A DNA stretch of 64,000 nucleotides from Gnetum montanum. Its lineage: Eukaryota > Streptophyta > Gnetopsida > Gnetales > Gnetaceae. Positions 10,701 through 22,623 of the stretch are shown piece after piece. Numbering within the stretch: position 1 is the stretch's first letter; every line of letters begins with the position of its first letter. The translations under genes were made by a program, and so were the position numbers. The notes under the pieces were generated by a model, which saw only the letters and a list, made by a program, of their open reading frames with translations, searched no databases and was not told the DNA's origin. Location of the stretch: contig MNCI01006587.1 in assembly GCA_015680685.1 (NCBI GenBank), forward strand, positions 444,347 to 508,346, in the 5' to 3' direction.

Positions 10701-11593
10701 CAAAGATCAAGAACATAAAAGGGGTCTTAAATAAGTTCTAGCTAATGAGCTCTAATTCTTACACAACATATGTGGTTCTCCAAATTAGGTAAAGCCACAC
10801 TCAGAGGGTAGAATCCTTCCTTACACACCTTTGGACTTTATTTCTTAAGAAAATGTGGTTTCAAGGACACCATAATCTTTATAAAATATTGAGCTTTGCT
10901 AGAAGTGTTTTCTCTTAGAAAGACATCCAATCCCTCAAGGTTCCAACAAGCTTAAAGGATGCCTTCTATCAAGAAGCACATCTAGCCCCTTAGGGCTTAT
11001 AATGAGAGATAAAGAGATCAAGGAAGGAAATGAACTAAGCTTATAATTCCTTTCTTTTTGCTCAAAAAATGATATAGAGATGAAATATAAAATTTCTCAA
11101 AAGATGTATACAATGATTTCCTGATCACATAAACGATGTCTTACTCATTTTTCTAAAATGGAATAACTTTTTTTTATAGCCTTGTCAACATCATATGTTC
11201 ATTGGAATTTATACAACAACTAGAGATAACTAGTTGAGACATCTTCTATGAGTCTGAGATGTCTTACTATGTTTTTCATCTTGTAGGTGAGACATCTCAT
11301 TTATCCTGAGATGTCTTGGCTAAGACATCTTATTTGATCCAAGATGTATTAGCTAAGACATCTTATTTGAACTTCAGACATCTCTTATTTTATGGAGATT
11401 TCTTACATCCTAGTGAGTTTCTCCAAATTCTTGCATTTTCTTATTGGACTTTAGTATTCTAGTTTATCAATGCATGCTCTTATCTTGGTTCTCCTTAATA
11501 TTCTTTATTTACCTTTCTTAGACCTAAAAGATCTCACAAGCACACTTACAAATTCTCCATTTCTCAAGGTTTTGACATACTAGAAGGTAAAAA
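10701..11593 (-). repeat. 5' LTR of copia A
   Basis: 893 bases, matching 4814-5797 along its length. The start on the minus strand is damaged (a poly-A run at 11591-11600 in plus orientation replaces tgtcaaca). The gagatgtct repeat zone is shorter than in the partner. Confidence 0.8.
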
Positions 11594-11599
11594 AAAAAA

Positions 11600-12160
11600 A
11601 GCTTAAGGTCTAAGTTACATGCTATTATTAATGTGCAAATTTCTTCTTGGATATGTAATTTAGACAATTTTCCATACACTAAGTTATATAGTGAGTAGCT
11701 TCTAGAAATTTTCTAGGTGGAGCAATAGTCCCATAGAACATTGTTTAACTTGGTGCTTTAATCTCAGCTATATTTGCTACTAATTGTAGTGAGGATTTAC
11801 ATTAATTTCCTATTTGTAGCCTTAGCCTAATCAGTTACCTAAGGGGCAATATGGTGTTATAAGTTTATGTTTAATGCCCACACATTACTTTAGTTTTGTA
11901 AAGATAACATCCATAACATGGGTACCATGATCAGAAATGGATGCCTTTAGCACACCAAACCTATTTAACACATGATACTCAAAGAATTTCATAGCTATAA
12001 CCTCAATGCAATCGATTACTGAAATATCTTTTATTCATTTCATATAATAGTTAATTGTAATAATGATGTAGGCTTTCCCATGAAACATGAATGGAATGTG
12101 AGTCATGAAATCAATTTCCTACAAGTTAAAGGGTTTCAATGATTGAATCCACTATTATGA
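11600..12160 (-). pseudogene. Gypsy integrase core fragment, probably of gypsy V
   Basis: Minus-strand translation gives DFMTHIPFMFHGKAYIIITI, then FFEYHVLNRFGVLKASISDHGTHV, matching the integrase core of gypsy H (44530-44288) and IV (about 61500-61230). The first catalytic aspartate, in the position of IDH/IDY, is an asparagine here. It ends at 12160 where homology with IV (about 61520) stops abruptly, consistent with an insertion or deletion point. It is bounded on the left by copia A. Confidence 0.75.
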
Positions 12161-12895
12161 TCCTTTAAAATGTGTTATAACACCTTGGTGTTTTGAACTT
12201 GGGATTTTATGTTTTTTTAATTATTTTCTTGTGCTAAGGTACATTAGCAGAAGGATATATCTTAATATAATATAATCTATATTATGTTGTATCTTGCTAA
12301 CAAATTATGCTAGTGTATTCTAACACCTTTTTTATGCTTATGTTTATGATTATCTAGCTTGAGGTTTGAATCCTTAACTTCTTATTTATAACTATTTTTG
12401 AGCACTAGTATTTCTATTATAATTGACATCTTATGGTATATTTGCTTATAAGCTCATGCATAATGTATCTTGGAAAAGCCCATTATGTATTGATAAGGTT
12501 TGATCCTTGGACCTCTTGGTAAGTATACATGTTTATAATGTTTTGATGATATGCTTCTTGAGAATTAGATCTTGGAATTTTTTCTTATTACATATTTGGA
12601 AATATTATTATTTCTTATTTTTTTCTTGAATATTACTTTTTGGTATTTACAGTAGAAGAAGGGGGAAGGAGGGATTTTGGAACTCAAAATAATTATAATA
12701 TAGCTACACCCCAAGATATATAGTCCAATTAGAACTTTATAATTTATCATTACCTACCAGAATCAAACCCATTATTTGAAGCTTTTAAGTTAAGACTGTT
12801 TAGTACTAGGTTAATACCTCATTATTATTTGTTAACATTTTCTAATACTTGGTACCTTTGATAAAGGGATAGGTTGAAAGGATGGTGGTAAGTCA
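12161..12895. other. AT-rich stretch without genes, between gypsy V and the solo copia LTR
   Basis: No convincing coding. It holds the third SINE-like unit (12695-12820). A TGTTATAACACC at 12173 could be the start of an LTR whose end lies near 23459 on the other side of the solo copia LTR; this is tentative. Confidence 0.4.
12695..12820 (-). repeat. tRNA-derived SINE-like unit, copy 3
   Basis: It aligns to copies 1 and 2. B box-like GGTTTGATTCT at 12769-12759 is intact; the A box is TAACCTAGTAC (12813-12803). The distance between boxes is about the same as in copy 1. The tail is T/A-rich. Confidence 0.55.
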
Positions 12896-13464
12896 TCTTA
12901 ACATTTTGGTATGTCAAAACCCTAGAAAATGGAAAATGTGCTTGTGGAAATTTGTAGGACTTGGAAAATATAAGATCAGGACAACAAGCTTGTTGAAACC
13001 AAGAGGAGAGTTGATCTAAAGTGACAAAGTCTCAACCAAGTTTGAAAGAGTTTGAAGAATTCACAAGGATGTATGACGTCTAGAAGTCAAAAGAAGATGT
13101 TAAGGTAGCTATTGAGATGCCCTAGAGGTATAGTAGATGTCCTTGATAAGAAGTCTAGATTTCAAGTGAGATGTCCTAGAAAAATAGCATACATCCCAAG
13201 GAAAGTATAGATGTACCAACCCAAACATCCCATGTGAGACATCCCATCAAAAAGTTAGTGAGACGTTCCAAGAAAAAGTGAGAAATCCCAAGAAAAAGTG
13301 AGATGTTCCAACAAAAGTAATACATCCCACTTGCAAACATTAGAAAGTCAATGAGACTTTCCATGCTCGAATGAGACATCCTAACTAGCTGTTTTCTACC
13401 CATTACATGAACTCCAATGGTCATTTGACAAAGAAAAAGGCTATAAAATAAATAATATCATTGT

Positions 13465-14302
13465 TGATGAGTCGTGAATTGTTGGTTGTGATATCACACC
13501 CATGATATCGCATACGTGATATCACAGCCTAGACACGATATCGCATACACGATATCACAGCCTATCTCCTCATCTGTAAATAAGAGGTAGGTAGATTTGG
13601 TAGGCAGTTTTTTGGACATTTTGAAGTTTAAGCTTTTAGTTTTTAGTAGTTTTCCTCTCAACCCTTTTCTCCCAATGCATGCCCACAGTGTAATGATTGT
13701 AATTGTACAACATCCTTATTTGAGTGCGACGTACTTGGACACGCACATGACTAGCAATAAAGATCGAGATTACTTCATCATTGCAACATCCACTTAGCTT
13801 AATTATTTAATTGTTATTATTTACTGCTTTCTTAGTTAATGTGTCTCTACCCTTATCTCCTAGTAATGTGGAATGAGGATGACTTAATCACGAGCATTTA
13901 AGTGTGACTACTTGGTAACCCAGTAGTGTACCTAGGCCATGCACTTGGTAATCCTAGTGGTAGTCGTGCATGAGGTCCAAGATGTGTATGGATGATTAAG
14001 GAACGGATGCTCATCACACTTAGGATAGTTTAGATTCTCTCTCATCCTCTCTCCTAGCTTAGTTGATACTATTTACCATCATACCCAAGAGTAGCATTAG
14101 TGTAGGAACACATCATACACCTCACTTTGGACTAAACCATACGTGAAAAACCTAATACTAGTCTAGGTGGGAAGACAACGAATTGTGATCTATGAGTAAC
14201 TATCTGGATACCACAACTAGTCCATTTGCAAAGTTCAACTAGATCATGTGTGGAATGCTCATATTCATATGGTTGAGTGTAGGGGTACCTTGCCACTCAT
14301 CA
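13465..14302 (+). repeat. 5' LTR of gypsy II
   Basis: 838 bases, TGATGAGTCG to CCACTCATCA. GATATC-core array at 13489-13562, followed by tgtaaata (13575-13582), a TATA box with one change from the tataaata of the partner LTR. Confidence 0.9.
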
Positions 14303-14303
14303 T

Positions 14304-14321
14304 TGGCGCCGTTGCTGGGGA
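14304..14321 (+). other. Primer-binding site of gypsy II (tRNA-Asp)
   Basis: tggcgccgttgctgggga, one base inside the LTR, matches the complement of the 3' end of plant tRNA-Asp (TGGCGCCGTTGCCGGGGA) in 17 of 18 bases. tRNA-Asp priming is known for Athila elements. Confidence 0.85.
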
Positions 14322-14441
14322 TGGTGCTAGTTATCTAGATTAGTTATATTATACAAGGTCATTGTATAGGAATTAATGATATATCTTTTAGGAAGAAATA
14401 ATTACAAAAAGTCACATAAAATTCACACAAAATTGCATAAC

Positions 14442-16430
14442 CATGCCTCTCCTACAAGACTACAATAATGCCATATCTAGGGAGGTAATTCATTGGAGAA
14501 CCAATGAATTATATGACAATGAAGATTGGAGTACACAATTTGAGGTGGGGGTTTCTTATAAACATAAATGAAGGTAGCATCATCCCAACACATGAAAGTA
14601 TAACTTACTCGATGATGATGAACCCCTACTGGCCACTACAAGCCTAATGAAAATACAAGAGGTTGTTCGAATCTCCCGTAGGCATCGTAAAGAGAGCCGC
14701 CTACCCAGGCTTGATTTAAACAACTTTCCCAATTTCTCAGGAGGCTATGACTTAGATCTGCAAAAAAATTTACAAGCCTTCTACGATGCCTGTGCATGGA
14801 ACAACATTGATAATAGTTGGCAAAAGCTCAAGCTCTTTCCTATGATCCTCATTGGCCAAGCAAAAGTATGGTATAGATCGTTAAAACCAAAATCAATACG
14901 ATGTTGGCCAACAATGGTAGAACTCTTTAATGAAAGATATCAAACCTATGCAAGAGTGTCAGCCTTAAGGAAACAAATCCAAGAGTGGAAACAAGCACAA
15001 CATGAACCCTTGGACATGGCCTTAGAAAGATATTATGCACTATTAAACAACTGTCCAGGCCATGAGTTTTCCAAGGAAAGGCTAATGTACCATATCATTG
15101 ATGGACTTTGTGATGAAACAAGAGAGACCCTAGGGATGTATGCCCAAGGTCAACTATATGAACGACAAACCCATCAATTCCAAGATCTTATTAAGCAGCT
15201 AGCAAAAGAAGAAGGAGAAATGGCTAGATGGGAGAGTGTTGAAAAACATCAACGGGACCAAAATCTCAACTTAATAGAGGTCCATAATCATAAAAAGGAG
15301 AAATCAACTGATCTCAAGGAGGAAGAACCATCTTTGCTAGTACAACAATCATTTGAAGAAATTGAGGCAAAGATCAATAAGATGATGGAATGGATGCATA
15401 AAAAGTGTGGAGAATATATCAATATTATTGTAGATAGAGTTTCGACAACCCGAGAAGCGGGACAAAATATCATTAGACAATCGGAAAGAAGGGATGAAGA
15501 AAATAAGAGCTCAACTGCCAATCACATGTATGAATGCAACATTTGCCTATACAATCACCCCAAGGGCCAAGGACCAATCTTGTTACATTTATATGAGCAT
15601 TGGGGAAGCAAGTTACACCCAAAGTTCATACAAAGATACTATGTTCAATCACAGTGGTAATAATCCCAATCGTGGGGGAAGCCATCCCTAAATTGGAGAC
15701 ACTCTTCATATCACCTGAATCCAAATACTTATCTAGTTCAACATCCTGTTTCCCCAACTGGGTCAACATGCTCTATCTCGCTGCATTATCATTATCCTCA
15801 ATACTACCAACCCATGTCCTCAACACAAACACCACCTTGTACACCTTACACTTCTCCTAAATTTTAACATTCTCATCATTTTCTTCCTTCTACATTGCCA
15901 CCAACTATTCCTGAAGTGTCTAAACCACAGCAATAACCCACGAATGTTACTTGTGCTACTATTGCCAACAACAGTGAGAGACCTCAGTATCAAAGGCGTC
16001 CCTTCTTTAGACATGACTGTAGGAAGGGACAACATAGTTCCAAGGCCACTGCATTCTCCAACTTAGCACAAGTCCAACATTGTGGTGCATCCTTCTCTTA
16101 GAACCCGACACCTTGTGTTACTTCATCAGGGCCACCAATTAACACTCCAACAACCATATGGCCCAATGAATACAACCATGGAGGGTGACATCCTGATCCT
16201 TGTATACCATCTTATAGTCCCAAGTATCATAGTGGGTCAACTCTTTACTTGGAAACCACATCTTATAAATTGCTCCACTATGCTTACTATAATTACGTGT
16301 GTGAACCCCAATGGGGTAAGTATGACCAAGTTTTGATATTTCCAACATGCAAGGATCCTAATCTTTCATTTATTAATCCTCACCATGATCAACCGTTTAG
16401 TTATGGGGGATATCCCCCATTCTAATAACA
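14442..16430 (+). pseudogene. Gag of gypsy II, with a 337-residue intact core
   Basis: The likely start is ATG 14442 (PLLQDYNNAISREV), which meets a stop after about 40 codons and shifts frame. The core is open from 14647 to 15660: RLPRLDLNNFPNFSGGYDL, LQAFYDACAWNNIDN, KLKLFPMILIGQAKVWYRSL and TMVELFNERYQTYARVSALR. This is the capsid fold of Ty3/gypsy gag, of Athila type (KLKLFP..L...A..WY.SL). After 15660 a proline, serine and glutamine-rich part with several stops follows up to about 16430. No zinc knuckle is seen. It then runs directly into the spacer, without protease. This is among the best preserved coding stretches of the window. Confidence 0.85.
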
Positions 16431-17730
16431 AGCAAGATTAATAAATATTTTTAATTTTCTTTAATTTTACAATTTTTTGTTTTCGATTTTTTCATTTTTC
16501 AATTTCTTGTTTTATCTTTTTATCTTTTTATAAGTAATCTCATCTATGAATAAAACACTCATGTTGCTCGTCGGTTGAGATCTGTTCTATGTTATCGAGT
16601 CTTGAGTGATCAATTATTTGGACAGTGAGCTCATTACACCCACCCATCCACTCTACAAATAAGAAGTTCTATTCAAGGGTACAAGGATATTATTGACATT
16701 CTTAAAACTTAAAATTAATTTTATGTTCATTGTACCCAGAATGAAGAAGGATGGATCAAGAAGGAATGATTAGGGTGTGACATCAAGGGGACTTGTGGAT
16801 TCTCTTTGGTGATGACTGTGAGAGTTATCACACAACGTGGTTGTACTAAGATCCTTGTAGATCTAATGCAAAATGGGAGTAAGAGTAATCAAAAGGCACT
16901 CAAAAATCCAATGGTGTTCTAGGGGGTTCCACTGGAAAGACATGCATCCATGCCTGAAGGTTGGCGGCTTCTCTAGATTCAACAATTGAAAAAAACACAA
17001 ACAAAACAAAGAAAGTGCCACAAAGCAAAAATCACTTCTCATAGTTGCTCATCATGGGATGAAATAATGTGGTGTCACTAATTAGAGAAATGGACTTGGT
17101 CCTAATCTTGGAACGAGGGGTTAATGACACATTAATCATGCTTTACTCATAGAATTCATTGTGCCATGGATCAGTTACCTCATATCCCAATCTCTACAAT
17201 ACCTTCTATAGTCTGTCTCATCTCGTTATTTATGTAATTGTGGCTCGTGTCTCATATAGCGTAGAATTCATACATCATTCTGATGATACTTACATGTGTG
17301 TGTTTTGTGGAACTAATGTGGATTAGATTTAACCCTTCTAGTCCCTATGGACATTTTAACGTGTGGTTACGCAAGGGCATTATAGGTTGCAACCTGCTTT
17401 GGGGAGGATCTACTTGCATAATTTTTTGTAGTTTGCACTCATAACACATCTTCCACACACCATCTATTACCCTCTCCGCATTTTCAACAATATTCTTTCC
17501 CTTATTACTATCCCTCTAATTCAAACGTTCCTATGAACCATCACATAGCCTTTTTCTCTCCCTTACCACCCAAGGTCCTTATTGATAAAGTCCACACCAT
17601 CATAATTTTTGTGCCTTCAGATCTAGTTGAATTACCCTGGAACCTCTTACCACTCATCTAAATGTCCTTAATTTACATCGTTAATTTCAGAAAAATATTA
17701 AAATTTTGGTATATTCTATAAGTTCCCTAA

Positions 17731-17772
17731 CATCGATAGGCCGCGATATTGCATCTCAAAAATATATATATA
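17731..17772 (+). promoter_or_regulatory. Candidate internal promoter of gypsy II, upstream of ORF2
   Basis: catcgataggccgcgatatt with following gcatct resembles the GATATC units of this element's own LTRs, and a TATA stretch aatatatatata (17761-17772) follows at once. It stands about 490 bases before the ORF2 ATG. H and IV have a TATA with their own LTR's array in the same place. Function is inferred. Confidence 0.4.
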
Positions 17773-18230
17773 CGCAACCCCCCTGTGCTACTTAACATCA
17801 TTTGCAACTATTCATGCAGGGGAGGTTTTTCCAATTTCTCTTTATGACTTGCGATTGCACATCCCTTGCTTTCATATCCATAATTTGCTTGCTGGTCCTC
17901 CAATTTTCATTCCATTTGAACCTACTTGAACTCAGAGTGTTCAACTTAGTCATGGGGGAGGGGCACATGCCAAATAACACATAACGTTTTTGAAATTTTT
18001 CATTACCCGAGGGACATTATCAAGGGTAATTAGTTATAAAATTAAGGATAAATGTGCCAAAAATAATTTTATCTCCTTAGTTATATTGGGAAACTAAATT
18101 TGGAAACCACCTAAGAAAAGAGGATTTAATATTATAATCTTTTGGGGACATTTTTATTAATGTCACATGGAGATAAAGAAAATTCATTAAGGCAAGCAGC
18201 AAGGTATAACCTAACTTTGGTAACAACCTT

Positions 18231-18258
18231 ACTAATGATTGGCCCCGCGTGATTGCAG
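18231..18258 (+). promoter_or_regulatory. Candidate 3' splice site before ORF2 of gypsy II
   Basis: ttactaatgattgg holds a branch-point-like CTAAT (plant consensus CTRAY), and gtgattgcag ends in AG directly before ATG 18259. Gypsy I has ctgat and ttgcag, gypsy H has gctaatcc and ttatag, IV has gctaatcc but ttacaa. The conservation suggests ORF2 is read from a spliced RNA. Confidence 0.45.
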
Positions 18259-21055
18259 ATGACCCCGAAACACAGACAACAGGAAGGTCTTGCTCAAGGT
18301 GGGATCAAACGACCTAGGAGAGGTGAAGGACAAGTTATTGCCGAACAACATGTAGAGCAGGAGGAACAATCATTTAGTATCCACCAAGAGGACCCTACTA
18401 CTATACCATCAAGGTAGGCAGAAGGAGGAGCTGTTGCAGTGTTTGAATAGGGACGACCTCTCACGTTGTCCTAGGATTGTGTTCAGGCCATCCATGAAAG
18501 GTCCATATTCACTGCTATGATCGTGGAATTAAACTTTGGACCTTTCACAGAATTTGCTCTAGAGGCTATTAGGGATCACCTCAAAGGGTCCCCATGATGG
18601 CCTACCCTCTCTAAAAGTGGTGTCTGGTACTTAGGGAAAATGTACCAATTTTGGCACAACAAAGAATAAGGCACCATAGTTAACATTTGTGGTGTGACTG
18701 TTGACTTCTCTATTCAAGCCATTTCAGAAGTATTAAAACTTTCAAATACAAGGTGAAAGGTTTCTCAGTTGTTTACTTGCTCAGACCCTGATGCGTGATG
18801 AGTTTGGCTAGAAAGGGCGTATGACAAGGAAGATAAGACGTTTGGGGAGTTGACAATGGAAGAGAGGATTTATTTTAAAATAGGGACTTATCACATCTTT
18901 CCCACAAAAGTCTTAAAAAGAATTTCAACATATGCAACAAGAGGATGTGCAGTGTTGATGGGAAAGGTTAATGCTAACTTGCCTCATCTATATTTTATAG
19001 AGATCCTGAGGCGGTTTGAAGAATGGAAGATAGGGAAGTTTGCGTTACCCTTTCCTTGTCTTATCAGGAAGCTATGCAGATGTTTTGGTATCAGAGGATA
19101 CACCAATGATGTCCTTTGAAAAGCCCAAAATGATTCGTATGCTGAACTACTAAAGCCACCAGTTGCAAGGAAAATCACTGGTGAGACATTGGGGCCAGAA
19201 CAAGAAAGAGAACAAATGGTAGGGCCAACTACAACTCAACTTGCAAGACCCAGCCAAATTCCAAGCATGGGACCTAGCAAACAACAAGAAGTGGGGCCTA
19301 GCATGGGCTAGCAAGGTCAACCACCACCACCACTGCAAGATTATAGATCATCGATGAGTCATCTTAGGGTCATCGCTAAGACGATCAGTTGGGGAAGTCG
19401 TGATGATGTAAATCTCTTTCATGTCATCAATGATGCTGTACAACCTATATTTTTTATAGATCATGGTTGGGGTGAAGTGTCCATTCAAACAAGAGGAGGA
19501 GAGAGCACTTGGTCACAATAGATTTTAGGGAACACTGCATCCTTTCAGGTGTAGTTAGAAACTGGTGAAGGGGCCACGGTGGTGGTCATGTAGCACCAGG
19601 ATGTAGCAGGACCCACAAAAGTGATCACAAACCACATTAAAGAATCATTCAATGTGCCTATTGTGCCACCAATAGATCCTACAGGAGCATGAGATGCTCA
19701 AATTCTAGCTAGTATCTCAATGACTCCTACGAAACATGAGGATGTACTTGACCAATTGCTACAAATAGTACAGGTAATGACATCCTTGTTTGACATCCCA
19801 CAGGATGTTACAACAATCCAATCATACCACATTTCCACCAAAGGGAAGCTGGTCTTGATAGAGATGAGGGCTGAGCACACTGAGGCAGAAGTGCAAAGGT
19901 TGCAAGAAACTCTCGTGACCCTACAAGTAACACAGTGGGATCCTTCTCAATTCGTTCCCGCAGACCAGCTGGACACTTTCAGAATCGAGTAGCTTACCAA
20001 ACTATTGATAAAGAATAAAAGGGTGGCAAAAGAAAAAGAGAAGGCTATTTGGGATACCTCTGTGGCACAAGTGCAAACATATGCGCATACCAAGGCAATC
20101 AAAGCCTTACAAGAAGAAAAAAAACAACTTGTTGCTGACAACCTTCAGTTGACCTCTATGGAGAAATAAAAGAATATTCTCAAAGAACATTTTCAATAGT
20201 TGCAAGAATAAATAATCAAGGCCAACCAGGACATGAACCATTTAGTTAGGAAAAATCGAACCCTCTCGATGGAGGAGGTACACGCCATTTGTCAGAAGAC
20301 TGCTATTAAAATAAGTGCATGGCAGAATGAGGCTAAACAACATAAGAAACTAAAGGAGCACTTCCGGGACTAGGTGGGGATGTATAAAAAATCATCAAGA
20401 AGGAGATCCATATGGCCAAGGCCTACATCAATGCTCTCAATGCTCAACACACTGACTGGTGGGCCATATTAGACACATACGCGTTTGTCCACAAGGCGAA
20501 AGTTAAGAGTCGGGACCTGCAGATCTAGGACGTTACAGAGTACATGGAGTTGGCAAACCTGTGGTATGTCAACCTTGCCATGTTAACATTAGAGCACCCA
20601 AGAACAAAGCTCGAGCAATAGGTAGCCACCACCTATGTCAAATATGAAACATACTTTGCAGAATGCAAGAAATTATTGAAAAAATTGGAGGTTGCAAATT
20701 CTGAACTCGAGGTGGTTAAAGCAAGCTACTAGGGGTAGAAAGGTGTCGCAATAGACTTGGCTCAATGACTTATAGATTTTCAAGAATACAGAGACAAAGC
20801 CAGAGCTTACAAGGAGGAACGACGGGTGTTTGTGACTTGGTATGTCAAAGAAAATAAAATGTTTTTGTAACTACGGTGCCCATGGGAGTTGTCGACTCCA
20901 TCAAGCATCAGAACATTGGCATGGACGGCACAGGATCCCTGAACTGAAGAGGAGAAACTCTAGGCCATACTTCAATGCCATCAAATCCCAAGACCTAGAG
21001 CACAAGACAAGGGAAAGGATTCCATGGAGGAGCCACTGCCACCAGGAACTACATG
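18259..21055 (+). pseudogene. ORF2 of gypsy II, broken
   Basis: Collinear with ORF2 of gypsy I throughout, with different stops. Readable blocks: an open stretch 18850-19119 with ERIYFKIGTYHIFPTKVLKR, VLMGKVNANLPHLYF and ALPFPCLIRKLCRCFGI, the last two resembling conserved blocks of the putative plant transposon protein family; a stretch 19720-19992 (DVLDQLLQIVQVMTSLFDIP); and a coiled-coil rich end. Many stops are TAG/TAA/TGA at places where gypsy I has CAG, CAA or TGG. Between, a P/G/S/Q-rich linker (about 19190-19340) separates the folded part from the coiled coil. Role unknown; a structural particle protein is one possibility. Confidence 0.7.
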
Positions 21056-21234
21056 AGTTCTACCAATGTTGTAGCTATAGGATTTTCTTTTGCATTCTTC
21101 ATGTTGCGTCTCAATTTTGTTCTAATTCCACACTATAGCATGAACCCATTCTCGTCAGTCAATAATCCCATACCTATCCACTGTGTAATCAATGGAGCTT
21201 GTTCTCACTTTAACTCGAGGATGAGTTTTCATTC

Positions 21235-21247
21235 AATCGTGGGGGTA
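21235..21247 (+). other. Polypurine tract of gypsy II
   Basis: aatcgtgggggta directly before the 3' LTR. The region before it (21056-21234) is untranslated and is conserved in gypsy I and, for its last part, in gypsy III. Confidence 0.85.
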
Positions 21248-22082
21248 TGATGAGTCATGAATTGTTGGCTACAATATCGCACCCATGATATCATGTACGT
21301 GATATCGTAGCCTAGATGCAATATCACATACGTGATATCATAGCCTATCTCCTCATCTATAAATAAGAGGTAGGCAGATTTGGCAAGAAATTGTTTTGGA
21401 AGTTTTGAGGTTTAAGTTTCTAGTTTTTAGTAGTTTTCCTCTCATTTTCTCCCAGTGCATGCTCCCAATGTGATGATTGTAATTATACAGCATCCTTATT
21501 TGAGTGTGATGTACTTGGATACACACATGACCAGCAATAAAGATTGAGATTACTTCATCATTGTAGCATCCACTTAGCTTAATTATATAATTATTATTAT
21601 TTACTGCTTTCTTAGTTAATATCTCTCTACCCTTATCTCTTAGTAACGCAAAATGAGTATGACTTAATCACGAGCATTTAAGTGTGACTACTTGGTAAAC
21701 CAGTAGCGTACCTAGGCCATGCACTTGGGAATCCTAGTGGTAGTCATGCATGAGGTCCAAGATGTGTACGGATGATTAAGGAATGGATGCTCATCGCACT
21801 TAGGCTAGTTTAGATTCTCTCCCACCCTCTCTCCTAGCTTAGTTGATATTATTTACCATCATACCCAGGAGTAGCATTAGTGTAGGAACACATCATACAC
21901 CTCACTCTGGACTAAACCATATGTGACAAGGATAATACTAGCCCAGGTGGGAAGATAGTGAACTACGATCTACGAGTAACTGTCTAGATACCACAACTAG
22001 TCTGTCTGTAGAGTTCGATTGGATCATGTGTGAAATGCTCGTATTCCTATGGTTGAGTGTAGAGGTACCTTGCCACTCATCA
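21248..22082 (+). repeat. 3' LTR of gypsy II
   Basis: 835 bases, TGATGAGTCA to CCACTCATCA. GATATC-core array at 21273-21345, TATA box tataaata at 21359-21366. Collinear with 13465-14302. Confidence 0.9.
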
Positions 22083-22533
22083 ATTTTGAAAGAAATAAAC
22101 ACTATTCATATGAATATTTCTTCATCATATACATCTTCTAAATATATTTGTTTTTCAATTTTTTATCTTTTGTGAGTTGAATATTGTAATTGTAGTAAGC
22201 CTTAAAGCAAGGAATTTGTATTTTAAGGACATTCTCTCCTTAATCTTTTATTTCTTCCTATGTAAGCCTTGTGGGCTTGATGTGCTTCTTGTATGAAGGC
22301 ATCCCTTAAGCTTTTTAGGACCTTGTAGGGTTGGGTGTGTTTCTTGAGAGAAAAAACCCCATTTAGAGATCAAGTTATTGTAAAGGTTGTGGGATCCTTG
22401 AAACCACATTTTGAGCTTATTGGGACCTTGCCATATTCGATGTGTTTCTATGTGAAAACATCCCTTGTAAAGCTCAAACTTTATAAAGGTTATGGTATCC
22501 TTGAAACAACATTTTTAAAGGAACAAAGTTCAA

Positions 22534-22623
22534 AGGTGTGCAAGGATTCTACCCTCTAAGTGTGGAAGTAACCAAGTNGAGGTGTGCAAGGATTCTACCC
22601 TCTAAGTGTGGAAGTAACCAAGT
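22534..22623. other. Assembly artefact: 44-base duplication around a single N at 22578
   Basis: 22534-22577 repeats exactly at 22580-22623. The copia B LTR has this stretch once. Same signature as at 2096 and 47918. Confidence 0.9.

Larger units (their letters stand above)
4814..11593 (-). mobile_element. Copia A: Sirevirus-type Ty1/copia element with full domain order
   Basis: Two LTRs (4814-5797 and 10701-11593) bracket, on the minus strand, primer site, gag with CCHC knuckle, protease, integrase, reverse transcriptase, RNase H and purine tracts. Gag-PR-INT-RT-RH is the copia order; the LTR start TGTTGACATTTTGG and A/G-rich tracts before the 3' LTR are as described for Sireviruses. It sits inside gypsy integrase sequence: the left flank (about 4770-4813) and right flank (11600 onward) match adjoining parts of gypsy H near 43950-44010. 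Flanks aaaat and aaaaa are a weak target duplication in a poly-A run. Confidence 0.85.
16431..18258 (+). other. Spacer of gypsy II between gag and ORF2, non-coding
   Basis: T-rich, no long ORF. Landmarks shared with other elements: a purine tract ttatgggggatat (16401-16413) at the end of gag, the motif ggggaggatctacttgcat (17400-17418), and a second tract agtcatgggggagggg (17949-17963). A TATA box with upstream GATAT units lies at 17731-17772. Confidence 0.7.
13465..22082 (+). mobile_element. Gypsy II: pol-less Athila-type element with gag and ORF2, complete ends
   Basis: 8618 bases with both LTRs (13465-14302 and 21248-22082), primer site, gag, a 1.8 kb spacer, ORF2 and purine tract. No protease, reverse transcriptase, RNase H or integrase can be found between the end of gag (about 16430) and ORF2 (18259). 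Flanks attgt and atttt are a four-of-five target duplication inside the solo copia LTR. It would depend on enzymes of a relative such as gypsy H. LTRs are of the GATATC type. Confidence 0.85.

Noticed and set aside
13489-13562. Regular palindromic GATATC units considered as CRISPR or satellite
   Set aside because: Units are short, irregular and without unique spacers of fixed length; they lie at the same place in every LTR of the type and precede a TATA box, so they are LTR promoter repeats.
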